35,024 bases of DNA from an uncultured bacterium (GCA_947073515.1 CAMTMC010000030.1:1-35024); one strand, 5' to 3'. Positions 1 to 6,221 are shown, counted from the stretch's first letter. Translations and numbers: made by a program. The notes: generated by a model from the letters alone, not told the origin.

Positions 1-489
1 CCCTCCCGGGGCCTGTTCGGCTACCGCAACGAGTTTTTGACCGACACCAAGGGCGAGGGCATCATGGCCTCCGTCTTCGACAGCTACCAGCCCATGAAGG
101 GGGAGATTTCCCGGCGCTCCACCGGCTCCCTGGTGGCCTTCGAGACCGGCGAGGCGGTGACCTACGGCCTGTTCAACGCCCAGGAGCGGGGCCAGCTCTT
201 CATCGGGGCGGGCACCCCCGTCTACGGCGGCATGATCGTGGGCGAGTGCCCCAAGGCGGAGGATATCTCCGTCAACGTGTGCAAGAAGAAGCAGCTGACC
301 AATATGCGGGCCTCCGGCTCTGACGATGCCCTGCGCCTGGTCACCCCCAAGGTGCTCTCCCTGGAACAGTGCCTGGAGTTCCTGGCGGACGACGAGCTGC
401 TGGAGTGTACCCCCGAAAATTTGCGTCTGCGCAAGCGCCTGCTGGACCACGGCGCCCGGATGCGGGAGGCGTCTAAGAAAAAGGGATAA
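1..489 (+). CDS. typA: TypA/BipA ribosome-associated GTPase, C-terminal part (5' truncated by window)
   Basis: This is an open frame from the first base to a TAA stop, giving about 162 residues of the C-terminal end of a translational GTPase of the TypA/BipA family. The segment begins inside the EF-G domain V-like region (SRGLFGYRNEFLTDTKGEG) and continues into the TypA-specific C-terminal domain, with the recognisable stretches RRSTGSLVAFETGEAVTYGL, GTPVYGGMIVGE and NVCKKKQLTNMRASGSDDA. The GTPase domain lies outside the window. TypA binds 70S ribosomes and assists ribosome assembly and stress adaptation. The TTG at base 37 is in frame but internal, so no start is visible here. The next gene begins 6 bases after the stop, suggesting co-transcription. 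Confidence 0.95.
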   Translation, partial: PSRGLFGYRNEFLTDTKGEGIMASVFDSYQPMKGEISRRSTGSLVAFETGEAVTYGLFNAQERGQLFIGAGTPVYGGMIVGECPKAEDISVNVCKKKQLTNMRASGSDDALRLVTPKVLSLEQCLEFLADDELLECTPENLRLRKRLLDHGARMREASKKKG

Positions 490-495
490 TATAAC

Positions 496-948
496 ATGGA
501 GCTGCTAAATGTGCGCTGTCCCGGCATACAAAACGGCAAGTTCCTTCCGGACCACACCGGCCGGGGGCGGGACCTGTCCCCGGAGCTGATTCTAGAAAAC
601 CTGTCCCCGGAGGCCGCCTCTTTGGCCGTCACCTTAGAGGACATGAGCCACCCCATAAAGAATTTCACCCACTGGGTGATCTGGAATCTGCCTGTTTCGG
701 ACCGCATCCCGGGGGCCATTCCAGCGGGGAAGACGATGCCCGGCGGCGGGGTGCAGGGGGTGGCCTACGGCCGCCACCGCTACGCCGGCCCCAAGCCACC
801 CAGGGGGAGGAGCCACATCTACCGCTTCACTGTCTACGCCCTGGACTGCTCCTTGGACTTGGGCGGCGGCGCAAGAAAGAAAACCTTCCTGCGGGCGGCG
901 GAGGGGCACATTCTCCAACAGGGCAACATTTTTGGCCGGTTTGAATAA
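496..948 (+). CDS. PEBP-family (YbhB/YbcL, Raf-kinase-inhibitor-like) protein
   Basis: This 150-residue protein belongs to the phosphatidylethanolamine-binding protein family of bacterial YbhB/YbcL type. Visible family marks are DLSPELILENLSPEAASLAV near the N-terminus, the ligand-pocket segment FTHWVIWNLP at about residue 56 and the GxGGxxYGRHRYAGPKPP loop around residues 90-105, followed by the HIYRFTVYALD strand. The length is normal for the family. There is no signal peptide, so it is probably cytoplasmic. It starts 6 bases after typA behind AAGGGAT. The physiological role of bacterial YbhB-type proteins is unclear, and none is inferred here. It ends at a strong hairpin terminator. Confidence 0.9.
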   Translation: MELLNVRCPGIQNGKFLPDHTGRGRDLSPELILENLSPEAASLAVTLEDMSHPIKNFTHWVIWNLPVSDRIPGAIPAGKTMPGGGVQGVAYGRHRYAGPKPPRGRSHIYRFTVYALDCSLDLGGGARKKTFLRAAEGHILQQGNIFGRFE

Positions 949-950
949 GT

Positions 951-994
951 AAAACGTTCCGTATTTTACAGGCTGTAAAGTACGGAACGTTTTT
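951..994. terminator. Bidirectional intrinsic terminator between the PEBP gene and XRE1
   Basis: Nearly perfect hairpin. The left arm AAAACGTTCCGTATTTTACA (951-970) pairs across a GGC loop with TGTAAAGTACGGAACGTTTTT, with one internal mismatch. There are T runs on the right and A runs on the left, so it can terminate transcription in both directions. The minus-strand XRE gene ends inside its right edge. A related hairpin lies at 1525-1555. Confidence 0.85.
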
Positions 995-1229
995 ACTCTT
1001 GCCGGTCCATGTGGGCTTCCTCAATCGATTTCAGAATCATATGGGGTGGAATGTCAAGGGCCTGGCCGATTTTGAACAGGGTCTCCAGGGTTGGGGCGCG
1101 CTCTCCCCGCTCCAGCTTGCTGTAATGGGTGCGGTCCAGTCCAGCCAGTCCGCTGAAAACCTCCTGCGTCATCCCCGCGCGCTCCCGGTATTCTTTCAGG
1201 ACTTTACCTACAATTTCAGGCTCTACCAT
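993..1229 (-). CDS. XRE-family HTH regulator (XRE1), single-domain
   Basis: A 78-residue protein that is essentially one Cro/C1-type helix-turn-helix. The five-helix core spans about residues 8-65, with the signature AGMTQEVFSGLAGLDRTHYSKLERGERAPTLETLFKIGQALDI. The ATG at 1229 is chosen over an in-frame start at 1298 because GGGGGGA lies about 7 bases upstream of it. No sensor or catalytic domain is attached. It is divergent from the small gene at 1349, and the 119-base gap carries a GAGGTCA-GT-TGACCTC palindrome, the likely operator. Autoregulation and control of the divergent gene are inferred from layout. Confidence 0.85.
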   Translation of the reverse strand: MVEPEIVGKVLKEYRERAGMTQEVFSGLAGLDRTHYSKLERGERAPTLETLFKIGQALDIPPHMILKSIEEAHMDRQE

Positions 1230-1280
1230 GATTAATCCCCCCAGTCTGCTATCAGAATAACAATGTAGTGGGAAATCTTC

Positions 1281-1296
1281 GAGGTCAGTTGACCTC
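1281..1296. promoter_or_regulatory. Palindromic operator candidate between XRE1 and RHH1
   Basis: GAGGTCA-GT-TGACCTC has 7-bp perfect arms and a 2-bp centre. The right arm overlaps a TTGACC -35-like hexamer (1289-1294) pointing at the small gene. The matching -10 (TATCAT, 1310-1315) has a short 15-bp spacer, so the promoter call is weaker than the palindrome. It is the only strong palindrome in the divergent gap upstream of both leaders. Confidence 0.6.
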
Positions 1297-1348
1297 ATTT
1301 AAAAAATAGTATCATCCTCTCATCACAGGATGGAGAGGTGTTCTGAAT

Positions 1349-1546
1349 ATGAAAACCGTCACGTTACAGATACCGGACTATGTATTTGACTTTTACGGCG
1401 AAATCGGTAAAAGGGCGGGCGGCCTGTCTCCGGAAAAAGTCATTGCCGGCTCTCTCTTTCAATTGGCTGGAGAACTGTCCCGCAACGCAATCCACACACA
1501 GGAAAAGGCAAATCAAATCAAATACCCCGTATTTTATACAGCGTAA
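1349..1546 (+). CDS. Small ribbon-helix-helix-like protein (RHH1)
   Basis: A 65-residue protein with no recognised name. Its pattern is a short amphipathic strand (KTVTLQIPDYV), helix 1 (FDFYGEIGKRAGG), a turn (LSPEK) and helix 2 (VIAGSLFQLAGELSRNAIH), as in MetJ/Arc/CopG ribbon-helix-helix DNA-binding proteins. It is clearly paralogous to the 56-residue protein at 1997-2167, sharing the P[DE][FY], FY, AGG, EKV and LAGELS-NA positions. The start ATG at 1349 follows GGAGAGG. The CCTCTC at 1316-1321 could pair with that ribosome binding site. The stop lies inside a downstream hairpin. The RHH assignment is a pattern judgement; a DNA-binding or antitoxin-like role is inference. Confidence 0.7.
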   Translation: MKTVTLQIPDYVFDFYGEIGKRAGGLSPEKVIAGSLFQLAGELSRNAIHTQEKANQIKYPVFYTA

Positions 1547-1555
1547 AATACGGAG
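1525..1555. terminator. Hairpin at the 3' end of RHH1, related to the one at 951-994
   Basis: Arms CCGTATTTTA (1527-1536) and TAAAATACGG (1544-1553) are perfect complements around a 7-base loop. The RHH1 stop codon (1544-1546) is in the right arm. The following bases are only moderately T-rich, so termination is less certain than at 951-994. Stem sequences of the two hairpins share CCGTATTTTA and the complementary TACGG half. Confidence 0.6.
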
Positions 1556-1611
1556 TGTCCTTATATTTGAGGGTAGGACTACGGAAACCACGCTCTAATT
1601 TGCGATACCTC

Positions 1612-1851
1612 TTATAGGCCTCTAAAGAATTCATCAAATGAATCGACCTGATAGATATCCTTTAATGCCCGCAACACGCTGACCCTTATGCTGTAATTAC
1701 CCAATTCCATTTGCGAAATGATCTCACGGCTTATATCAATTCCCATTAGTTGCAGTTTTGCGGCAGCCTTTTCCTGAGAAAGTCCCGATTGTTTTCTCAA
1801 ACGCCGCAGGTTCGCCCCAATTGAGATATCCTGTTTCAGCTTTTTTGACAT
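1612..1851 (-). CDS. XRE-family HTH regulator (XRE2)
   Basis: A 79-residue single-domain Cro/C1-type regulator. The HTH core covers about residues 13-75 with IGANLRRLRKQSGLSQEKAA, then an insert-bearing recognition region (LQLMGIDISREIISQMELGN) and RVSVLRALKDIYQV. The ATG at 1851 follows GGAGAG at a 6-base spacing; the upstream in-frame TTG at 1866 is unlikely. It resembles XRE1 only in fold, not closely in sequence. It is divergent from the small gene at 1997 and faces two copies of the same palindrome, TGGAAT-N6-ATTCCA, which are its likely operators. Confidence 0.85.
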   Translation of the reverse strand: MSKKLKQDISIGANLRRLRKQSGLSQEKAAAKLQLMGIDISREIISQMELGNYSIRVSVLRALKDIYQVDSFDEFFRGL

Positions 1852-1875
1852 CCCTATTCTCTCCAAAAAAAATTT

Positions 1876-1893
1876 TGGAATATATACATTCCA
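1876..1893. promoter_or_regulatory. Operator candidate O1, TGGAAT-N6-ATTCCA
   Basis: Arms at 1876-1881 and 1888-1893 with a 6-base spacer. It lies just upstream of the plus-strand -35 (TTGATT, 1897-1902) and over the probable -10 (TATATT on the minus strand) of XRE2. It shares its arms and spacing with O2; the centres are exactly 50 bp apart. Confidence 0.7.
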
Positions 1894-1896
1894 TTA

Positions 1897-1925
1897 TTGA
1901 TTTTAAATTATCGTTGTGGTAATAT
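1897..1925 (+). promoter_or_regulatory. Promoter of the small RHH2 gene
   Basis: TTGATT (1897-1902), a 17-bp spacer and TAATAT (1920-1925), directed at the gene at 1997. It is bracketed by the two operator copies, so binding of XRE2 would occlude it on both sides. Confidence 0.6.
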
Positions 1926-1944
1926 TGGAATGAATAAATTCCAA
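1925..1944. promoter_or_regulatory. Operator candidate O2, TTGGAAT-N6-ATTCCAA
   Basis: Arms at 1925-1931 and 1938-1944 (7 bp, extending the 6-bp O1 arms by one) with a 6-base spacer. It overlaps the expected transcription start of the RHH2 promoter. Confidence 0.7.
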
Positions 1945-1996
1945 AAGTGAAGGGAGGTATCAAATATTTGACAATATTGAGAAGGGGAGTCTCATT

Positions 1997-2167
1997 ATGA
2001 TAAAAAATATAACAATAGCGGTTCCTGAGTTTCTGGCCACCTTTTATGAGCAGGTAGGACAGCAAGCGGGTGGAATCCCTGTGGAAAAAGTAATGTCAGA
2101 CGCGCTGTTCAAATTAGCGGGAGAACTGTCGCTAAACGCGCTTCATAACAAAAATACGGATGGCTGA
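1997..2167 (+). CDS. Small ribbon-helix-helix-like protein (RHH2), paralogue of RHH1
   Basis: A 56-residue protein. The ATG at 1997 follows AAGGGGAG at a 7-base spacing and the TGA is at 2165-2167. The translation runs strand (KNITIAVPEF), helix 1 (LATFYEQVGQQAGG), turn (IPVEK) and helix 2 (VMSDALFKLAGELSLNALH). Over about 48 aligned residues it shares with RHH1 the proline after the strand, FY, VG/IG, AGG, EKV, LF-LAGELS-NA and the final H. The conserved core and matched context argue that this is a real gene despite its size. The stop is embedded in the terminator stem. Its function is unknown; the fold call and regulatory role are inference. Confidence 0.75.
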   Translation: MIKNITIAVPEFLATFYEQVGQQAGGIPVEKVMSDALFKLAGELSLNALHNKNTDG

Positions 2168-2190
2168 ATCACCAGCCATCCGTTTTCTTT
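2155..2190. terminator. Terminator after RHH2, shared with the rubrerythrin gene
   Basis: ACGGATGGCT (2156-2165) pairs perfectly with AGCCATCCGT (2174-2183) across an 8-base loop. It is followed by TTTCTTT and preceded by AAAAAT, so it can serve both converging genes. Confidence 0.85.
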
Positions 2191-2792
2191 CAAATCCAGG
2201 GCGACATCTCCACCCGTACAAAATACCCCTGGGGGTGGCGGCAGACAGGGCAGTGGGCGGGGGCGGCGGTGGACTCCACCACGAAGCCGCAGTGGAGGCA
2301 GGTCCACTGTACTTCCACCTCAGAGAAGAACAGCTGGTTCTTCTCCATCAAGTCGGCGAACTTCCCGAACCGGTCCCCGTGGGTCTTCTCCACCCGGGCG
2401 ATGTTCTCAAACAGCTTGCCCACCAGGGGGAAGCCCTCGGACATGGCGGTCCTGGCGAAATGGTCGTAATCGTGCTCCCACTCCTGATATTCGTTGTGCT
2501 GGGCGGCCCGGAGGTAGTCCAGCATCCCGGAATAGATGTCCACCGGGTAGGTGCCGTCCACCTTGACGGTCTGGCCGGCGCAGTCCTCCAGGGCGGAGTA
2601 AAACTGCTTGGCGTGGACCCGCTCCTGGTCGGCGGTGAACAGGAACACCCCCTGGAGCACCGCCAGCCCAGCCTTGTTGGCCACCCCGGCGGCGATGGTG
2701 TAGCGGTTCCTGGCCTGGCTCTCCCCGGCGAAGGCCCGCATCAGGTTCTCCCTGGTCTGGCTGTGGAGAAAGGCGTCAGTTTTGTCGGACAT
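2190..2792 (-). CDS. rbr: Rubrerythrin
   Basis: A 200-residue rubrerythrin, an anaerobe peroxide-reducing non-haem iron protein of the cytoplasm. The ferritin-like four-helix domain (about residues 5-155) has the di-iron ligand pattern: E24 in FAGESQARNRY, E57-x-x-H60 in ADQERVHA and a later glutamate plus VEKTH. The C-terminal rubredoxin-like domain has two CxxC knuckles (TCLHCGF and HCPVCR) for the electron-donating iron. Length and domain order are normal. It is convergent with RHH2. Its GC content is high, like the core genome, in contrast to the lower-GC genes on either side. Confidence 0.95.
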   Translation of the reverse strand: MSDKTDAFLHSQTRENLMRAFAGESQARNRYTIAAGVANKAGLAVLQGVFLFTADQERVHAKQFYSALEDCAGQTVKVDGTYPVDIYSGMLDYLRAAQHNEYQEWEHDYDHFARTAMSEGFPLVGKLFENIARVEKTHGDRFGKFADLMEKNQLFFSEVEVQWTCLHCGFVVESTAAPAHCPVCRHPQGYFVRVEMSPWI

Positions 2793-2887
2793 CGTAAAAA
2801 CCCCCTTATCATCAGTGGGCCTAGTATGTCCGGAAACCGTGTGGCTATGCGCCTTTGCTTTTCAGCGAGGAGGAGGAAAAGATTTTG

Positions 2888-2911
2888 ATGGAAACAGCTG
2901 TGACCATGTGA
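2888..2911 (+). other. Possible 7-codon leader ORF upstream of the Tdi1-like gene
   Basis: ATG-GAA-ACA-GCT-GTG-ACC-ATG-TGA follows a GAGGAGGAGG run about 10 bases upstream. It may be a leader peptide or chance. The same bases resemble the lacZ start region (see findings). Confidence 0.2.
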
Positions 2912-2945
2912 TATACTGGTAAAAATCCATCTAGTGGAGGTTGCC

Positions 2946-3488
2946 ATGTTATTCGATTCCTTTGCGCAAGATCAAGCAGCGTCACAAGAGTTGTGCGCTA
3001 AATATGGCTCCACGCTGCCATCCGCTTTATTAAACGCCTGGAAACAGTACGGATTTGGAAGTCTGCTAAACGATTATCTGAAAATGATAAATCCTGACGA
3101 ATATCAGGTATTGCTCCATGATAGCTATGTTTTAAGCAGTACTGCCATTCCAATTTTCGTCACTGCTTTTGCTGATTTTCTGACTTGGGAAAACGGTCGG
3201 TATATCCGTATTGTCAAGTACAAGGATGGTATATTTGAGGGCATCGCTTCGGGTTTTGATTTCTTTTGGGGTGATTTAGCCGACGGTGCTTTTGACGCAA
3301 GATTTTTTGAGCTTGCCGAGTATGAAGCGGCGGTGAAAAAATTGGGACAGCTTCAATTGGATGAATGTTTTGGATATACACCACTCCTTGGCTTAGGCGG
3401 GAGCAAAAAAGTGGACAACCTGCGAAAAGTAAAAATTAAGGAACATATTGACTTGATCGCACAGTCCGTCGGGAAAGTTGGAGTATGA
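2946..3488 (+). CDS. GAD-like / DUF1851 (Tdi1-type immunity-like) protein
   Basis: A 180-residue cytoplasmic protein. The N-terminal half fits the GAD-like domain: LPSALLNAWKQYGFGSLLNDYLKMINPDEY at about residues 25-55. The C-terminal half has the DUF1851 pattern of T6SS immunity protein Tdi1 (FADFLTWENGRYIRIVKYKDG, then a C-terminal LDECFGYTPLLGLGG). The ATG at 2946 is chosen for the GGAGG 6 bases upstream; an in-frame GTG lies at 2934. Family members neutralise DNase-type toxins or occur as orphan immunity genes, and no toxin gene is visible nearby. Codon use is AT-richer than in the flanking core genes, which suggests transfer. Confidence 0.75.
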   Translation: MLFDSFAQDQAASQELCAKYGSTLPSALLNAWKQYGFGSLLNDYLKMINPDEYQVLLHDSYVLSSTAIPIFVTAFADFLTWENGRYIRIVKYKDGIFEGIASGFDFFWGDLADGAFDARFFELAEYEAAVKKLGQLQLDECFGYTPLLGLGGSKKVDNLRKVKIKEHIDLIAQSVGKVGV

Positions 3489-3538
3489 TGGCTGTTCGCC
3501 TGCTTATGGTATTGTAATAAGCCCAACAAAGGAAGTAG

Positions 3539-3760
3539 GTGGGAACTGTGGGATTGGCGTATCTTTTCTTGTTTATTATGGCGCTTGGGGCAGCGGGGAC
3601 AGCGGCCGCTTTACTGACAGCGGCATGGAACATCTGGAAAAAGTCTCACTTCCAATTTTTGGCGATTATTCCCCTGCTCTTGGCTGTCCCTTGCGCTGCC
3701 GCAGCGTTTTACTTATTGGTAATCGTTTGGAGAGAACCGCCTTGGGGATTTCATTTCTGA
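3539..3760 (+). CDS. Small two-TM membrane protein, uncharacterised
   Basis: A 73-residue frame with two hydrophobic segments: about residues 5-27 (LAYLFLFIMALGAAGTAAALL) and 39-63 (FLAIIPLLLAVPCAAAAFYLLVIVW), separated by a short basic stretch WNIWKKSHF. The GTG at 3539 follows AAAGGAAG; GTG at 3548 is an alternative. No family was recognised. It lies 50 bases after the Tdi1-like gene on the same strand and may be co-transcribed with it. The real-gene call rests on the coherent membrane topology and ribosome binding site only. Confidence 0.5.
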   Translation: MGTVGLAYLFLFIMALGAAGTAAALLTAAWNIWKKSHFQFLAIIPLLLAVPCAAAAFYLLVIVWREPPWGFHF

Positions 3761-4031
3761 TAGGCTGGCTCATTGATCCCTGTTGCCTCCACAAACACCC
3801 GTTACCCTTGCGCCCCACCTCCGTTCCGGCTCCCGTCTGCGCCGTCCTCCTGCGCTGTCTGGGCGGTTTTGGCGGCGGGCTGGGTGTTCGTTCCCACGCC
3901 CTGCGCGGGGGCTGCGGCGGCGTTCCAGGCGGTCAAGCCCCCCGCCGCAGGCGGTGGGGCCCCCCATAAAAAAATCTTCTTTACAGGCCCTTCAAAACAT
4001 CTCTTTGCCTTGCATTTTTCCAAAGTTCTAG
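3761..4031. other. Intergenic region without a convincing gene
   Basis: A C/G-rich stretch. Several overlapping frames on both strands give low-complexity Ala/Pro/Gly/Arg proteins with no ribosome binding site, so none is called. The only structure seen is a GC-rich hairpin at about 3938-3961 (GCCCCCCGCC / GGCGGTGGGGC) without a T tract, followed by an A run. Confidence 0.5.
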
Positions 4032-4037
4032 TATAAT
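4010..4037 (+). promoter_or_regulatory. Promoter of pncB
   Basis: A perfect TATAAT at 4032-4037 with a weak TTGCAT at 4010-4015 (16-bp spacer), about 50 bases upstream of the pncB start. Confidence 0.55.
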
Positions 4038-4086
4038 AGGGCTGATAATGGGTGTCTTGTCACCCCCTGTAAGGAGGCTTTCTGTG

Positions 4087-5532
4087 ATGAAAGCAAAAAC
4101 CAACCTGACCATGCTGTGCGACTTCTACGAGCTCACCATGGCCAACGGCTATTTCCAGACCGGCCTGAAGGACCGTATCTGCTATTTCGACGTATTCTAC
4201 CGCTCTGTTCCCGACAAGGGGGGCTTTGCCCTGGCCGCCGGCCTGGCCCAGGTCATTGAGTACATCCAGGAGCTGTCCTTTGACCAGGAGGATCTGGACT
4301 ATCTCCGCTCCAAAAACTGCTTCAGCGAGGAATTTTTGGATTTTTTGAAGACCTTCCGCTTCACCGGGGACATCTGGGCCGTGCCCGAGGGCACTCCCGT
4401 CTTCCCCAACGAGCCCATACTGACCGTCCGGGCCCCGGCCATTGAGGCCCAGTTTATCGAGACTTTCCTGCTGCTCACCCTGAACCACCAGAGCCTCATC
4501 GCCACCAAGTCCAACCGCATCGTCCGGGCCGCCGAGGGCCGGCCGGTGGCGGAGTTCGGCTCCCGCCGGGCCCAGGGCTCTGACGGCGCCCTGCTGGGCG
4601 CCCGGGCCAGCTACATCGCCGGCTGTTCCGCCACCGCCTGCACCATGGCCGACCAGTGGTACGGCTCCCCGGCCACCGGCACCATGGCCCACTCCTGGGT
4701 GCAGATGTTCCCCGACGAGTACACCGCGTTCAAAACTTACTGTCAGCTCTACCCCACCAACGCCACCCTGCTGGTGGACACCTACAACGTGCTGAAGTCC
4801 GGCGTGCCCAACGCCATCAAGGTGTTCCAGGAGGTCCTGCTCCCCAAGGGGATCACCAAGTGCGCCATCCGCCTGGACTCCGGCGATTTGACCTACCTGT
4901 CCCAGCGGGCCCGCCAGATGCTAGACGAGGCGGGGCTGACCGAGTGCAAAATCGTGGCCTCCAACGCCCTGGACGAGTACATCATCCGGGATTTGGTGCG
5001 CCAAGGGGCCCGCATCGACTCCTTCGGGGTGGGGGAGAGGCTGATTACCTCCCGTTCCGAGCCGGTATTCGGCGGGGTGTACAAGCTGGCCGCCATTGAG
5101 GACGACGCCGGCAATATCATCCCCAAGATCAAGGTGAGCGAGAATCCCGCCAAAATCACCACCCCCCACTTTAAGAAGGTGTACCGCATCTTCTCCAAGG
5201 ACACCGGCAAGGCGGAGGCCGACCTGATCTGTCTCCACGACGAGGAATTCGACTTCACCCAGCCCCTGGAGCTCTTCGACCCGGGCGCCACCTGGAAGCG
5301 CAAGACCTTCACCGGCATCGAGGTCCGGGAGCTGCTGGTGCCCATCTTCCAAAAGGGCCAGCTGGTGTATGAGGTGCCCGACCTCCAGTCCAGCCGGGCC
5401 TACTGCCAGCGGCAGGTGGACGCCCTCTGGGACGAGGTCAAGCGGTTCGAGAACCCACACAACTACTATGTGGACTTGTCCCAGAAGCTGTGGGACATCA
5501 AGCACAGCCTGCTCAACCGCCACGAGATGTAG
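4087..5532 (+). CDS. pncB: Nicotinate phosphoribosyltransferase
   Basis: A 481-residue enzyme joining nicotinate to PRPP to give nicotinate mononucleotide, the salvage entry to NAD (Preiss-Handler pathway); cytoplasmic. Family marks are LCDFYELTMANGY at the N-terminus, the FGSRRAQG segment (about residues 157-164), GTMAHSW containing the histidine that is transiently phosphorylated, and AIRLDSGDL, a phosphoribosyl-binding segment. The C-terminal half carries the usual domain with CLHDE. The ATG at 4087 is preceded by AAGGAGG at 9 bases; the GTG at 4084 would also fit. It is monocistronic, between its own promoter and a strong terminator. Confidence 0.95.
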   Translation: MKAKTNLTMLCDFYELTMANGYFQTGLKDRICYFDVFYRSVPDKGGFALAAGLAQVIEYIQELSFDQEDLDYLRSKNCFSEEFLDFLKTFRFTGDIWAVPEGTPVFPNEPILTVRAPAIEAQFIETFLLLTLNHQSLIATKSNRIVRAAEGRPVAEFGSRRAQGSDGALLGARASYIAGCSATACTMADQWYGSPATGTMAHSWVQMFPDEYTAFKTYCQLYPTNATLLVDTYNVLKSGVPNAIKVFQEVLLPKGITKCAIRLDSGDLTYLSQRARQMLDEAGLTECKIVASNALDEYIIRDLVRQGARIDSFGVGERLITSRSEPVFGGVYKLAAIEDDAGNIIPKIKVSENPAKITTPHFKKVYRIFSKDTGKAEADLICLHDEEFDFTQPLELFDPGATWKRKTFTGIEVRELLVPIFQKGQLVYEVPDLQSSRAYCQRQVDALWDEVKRFENPHNYYVDLSQKLWDIKHSLLNRHEM

Positions 5533-5566
5533 ACGGGGCGGCGGGCCCGGGATTCCAGCCAAACAA

Positions 5567-5599
5567 GGGGCCGCGCGAAACGCGCGGCCCCCGGTTTTT
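5567..5599 (+). terminator. Terminator of pncB
   Basis: GGGGCCGCGCG (5567-5577), AAA loop, CGCGCGGCCCC (5581-5591), then CCGGTTTTTC. The 11-bp stem is perfect and GC-rich. Confidence 0.9.
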
Positions 5600-5612
5600 C
5601 ACAGGGAGACAT

Positions 5613-5643
5613 AAAAACCGCCCCACCCAGAGGGGTGAGGCGG
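5613..5643 (-). terminator. Terminator of secG
   Basis: Read on the minus strand, CCGCCTCACCCC and GGGTGGGGCGG form an 11-12 bp stem with small imperfections, followed by TTTTTAT. It sits 15 bases after the secG stop. Confidence 0.85.
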
Positions 5644-5657
5644 AATCAGGTCACCGC

Positions 5658-5894
5658 TTAGTGGACAATGCTCAGGGCCAGGGTCAGCACCACCCAGAGG
5701 ATCGCCACCCACTTGGTCATCTTGGCCAGCTTGGCGTCCACGCTCTTGGCCTTATTCTTGGACAGGAAGGTATCGGCGCCGCCGGCGATGGCGCCGGACA
5801 GGCCGGCGCTCTTGCCGGACTGGAGCATAACCACGGCCACAACGGCCAGGCCGCACAGCACCTGAATAATGGTGAGGATCAGATTCAGTGTCAT
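5658..5894 (-). CDS. secG: Preprotein translocase subunit SecG
   Basis: A 78-residue membrane protein of the SecYEG channel. TM1 is about residues 4-24 (LILTIIQVLCGLAVVAVVMLQ), followed by the hallmark SGKSAGLSGAIAGGADTFLSKNKAK cytoplasmic loop; TM2 is about 61-77 (MTKWVAILWVVLTLALS). The length and the GG-ADTFL motif are typical. It is a single-gene unit with its own promoter and terminator. Confidence 0.95.
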   Translation of the reverse strand: MTLNLILTIIQVLCGLAVVAVVMLQSGKSAGLSGAIAGGADTFLSKNKAKSVDAKLAKMTKWVAILWVVLTLALSIVH

Positions 5895-5956
5895 TTCTAC
5901 TCGTTCCTTTCAAGGCCCCGGGGGGCGTAAAATCAAAATCACCGAAATTATTTGTA

Positions 5957-5985
5957 AGCATACCACAGTTTCCCCTGGAATGCAA
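5957..5985 (-). promoter_or_regulatory. Promoter of secG
   Basis: On the minus strand, TTGCAT (plus 5980-5985), a 17-bp spacer and TATGCT (plus 5957-5962), about 63 bases upstream of the start. Confidence 0.6.
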
Positions 5986-6103
5986 GGGCCTGTGGAAAAA
6001 AATCAAAGAAATCTTCCTCAAACATGCCGTTTCCCCGCCGGCCCTGATTCGGCGGGGAAACAGCCTCCCAGTCAAAATAATCGAAAAAATGTTCGTTTTC
6101 CTC

Positions 6104-6132
6104 TTGACATTCTAGAACGCCTGTTGTATATT
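6104..6132 (+). promoter_or_regulatory. Consensus-like sigma-A promoter of the small TM protein gene
   Basis: TTGACA (6104-6109), a 17-bp spacer and TATATT (6127-6132). This is one of the strongest promoters in the window and leaves a leader of about 80 bases before the gene at 6222. Confidence 0.75.
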
Positions 6133-6221
6133 ATGTGAAACAGATGTTCTTTCGCCCGCAAAAGCCGGTGCTCGGGATACTCCGCCGGCCCCGCCGGGCT
6201 CATTCAGGAGGAGGGATCTCC

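Noticed and set aside
2160-2888. A 242-residue plus-strand frame over rubrerythrin
   Set aside because: It is the antisense shadow of rubrerythrin, with low-complexity Val/Gly/His composition.
4010-4015. A strong -35 for pncB
   Set aside because: Only three of six bases match; retained as a weak element next to a perfect -10.
3773-4036. Several 65-87 residue frames on both strands between the two-TM protein and pncB
   Set aside because: Mutually overlapping, low complexity, no ribosome binding site and running into the pncB promoter.
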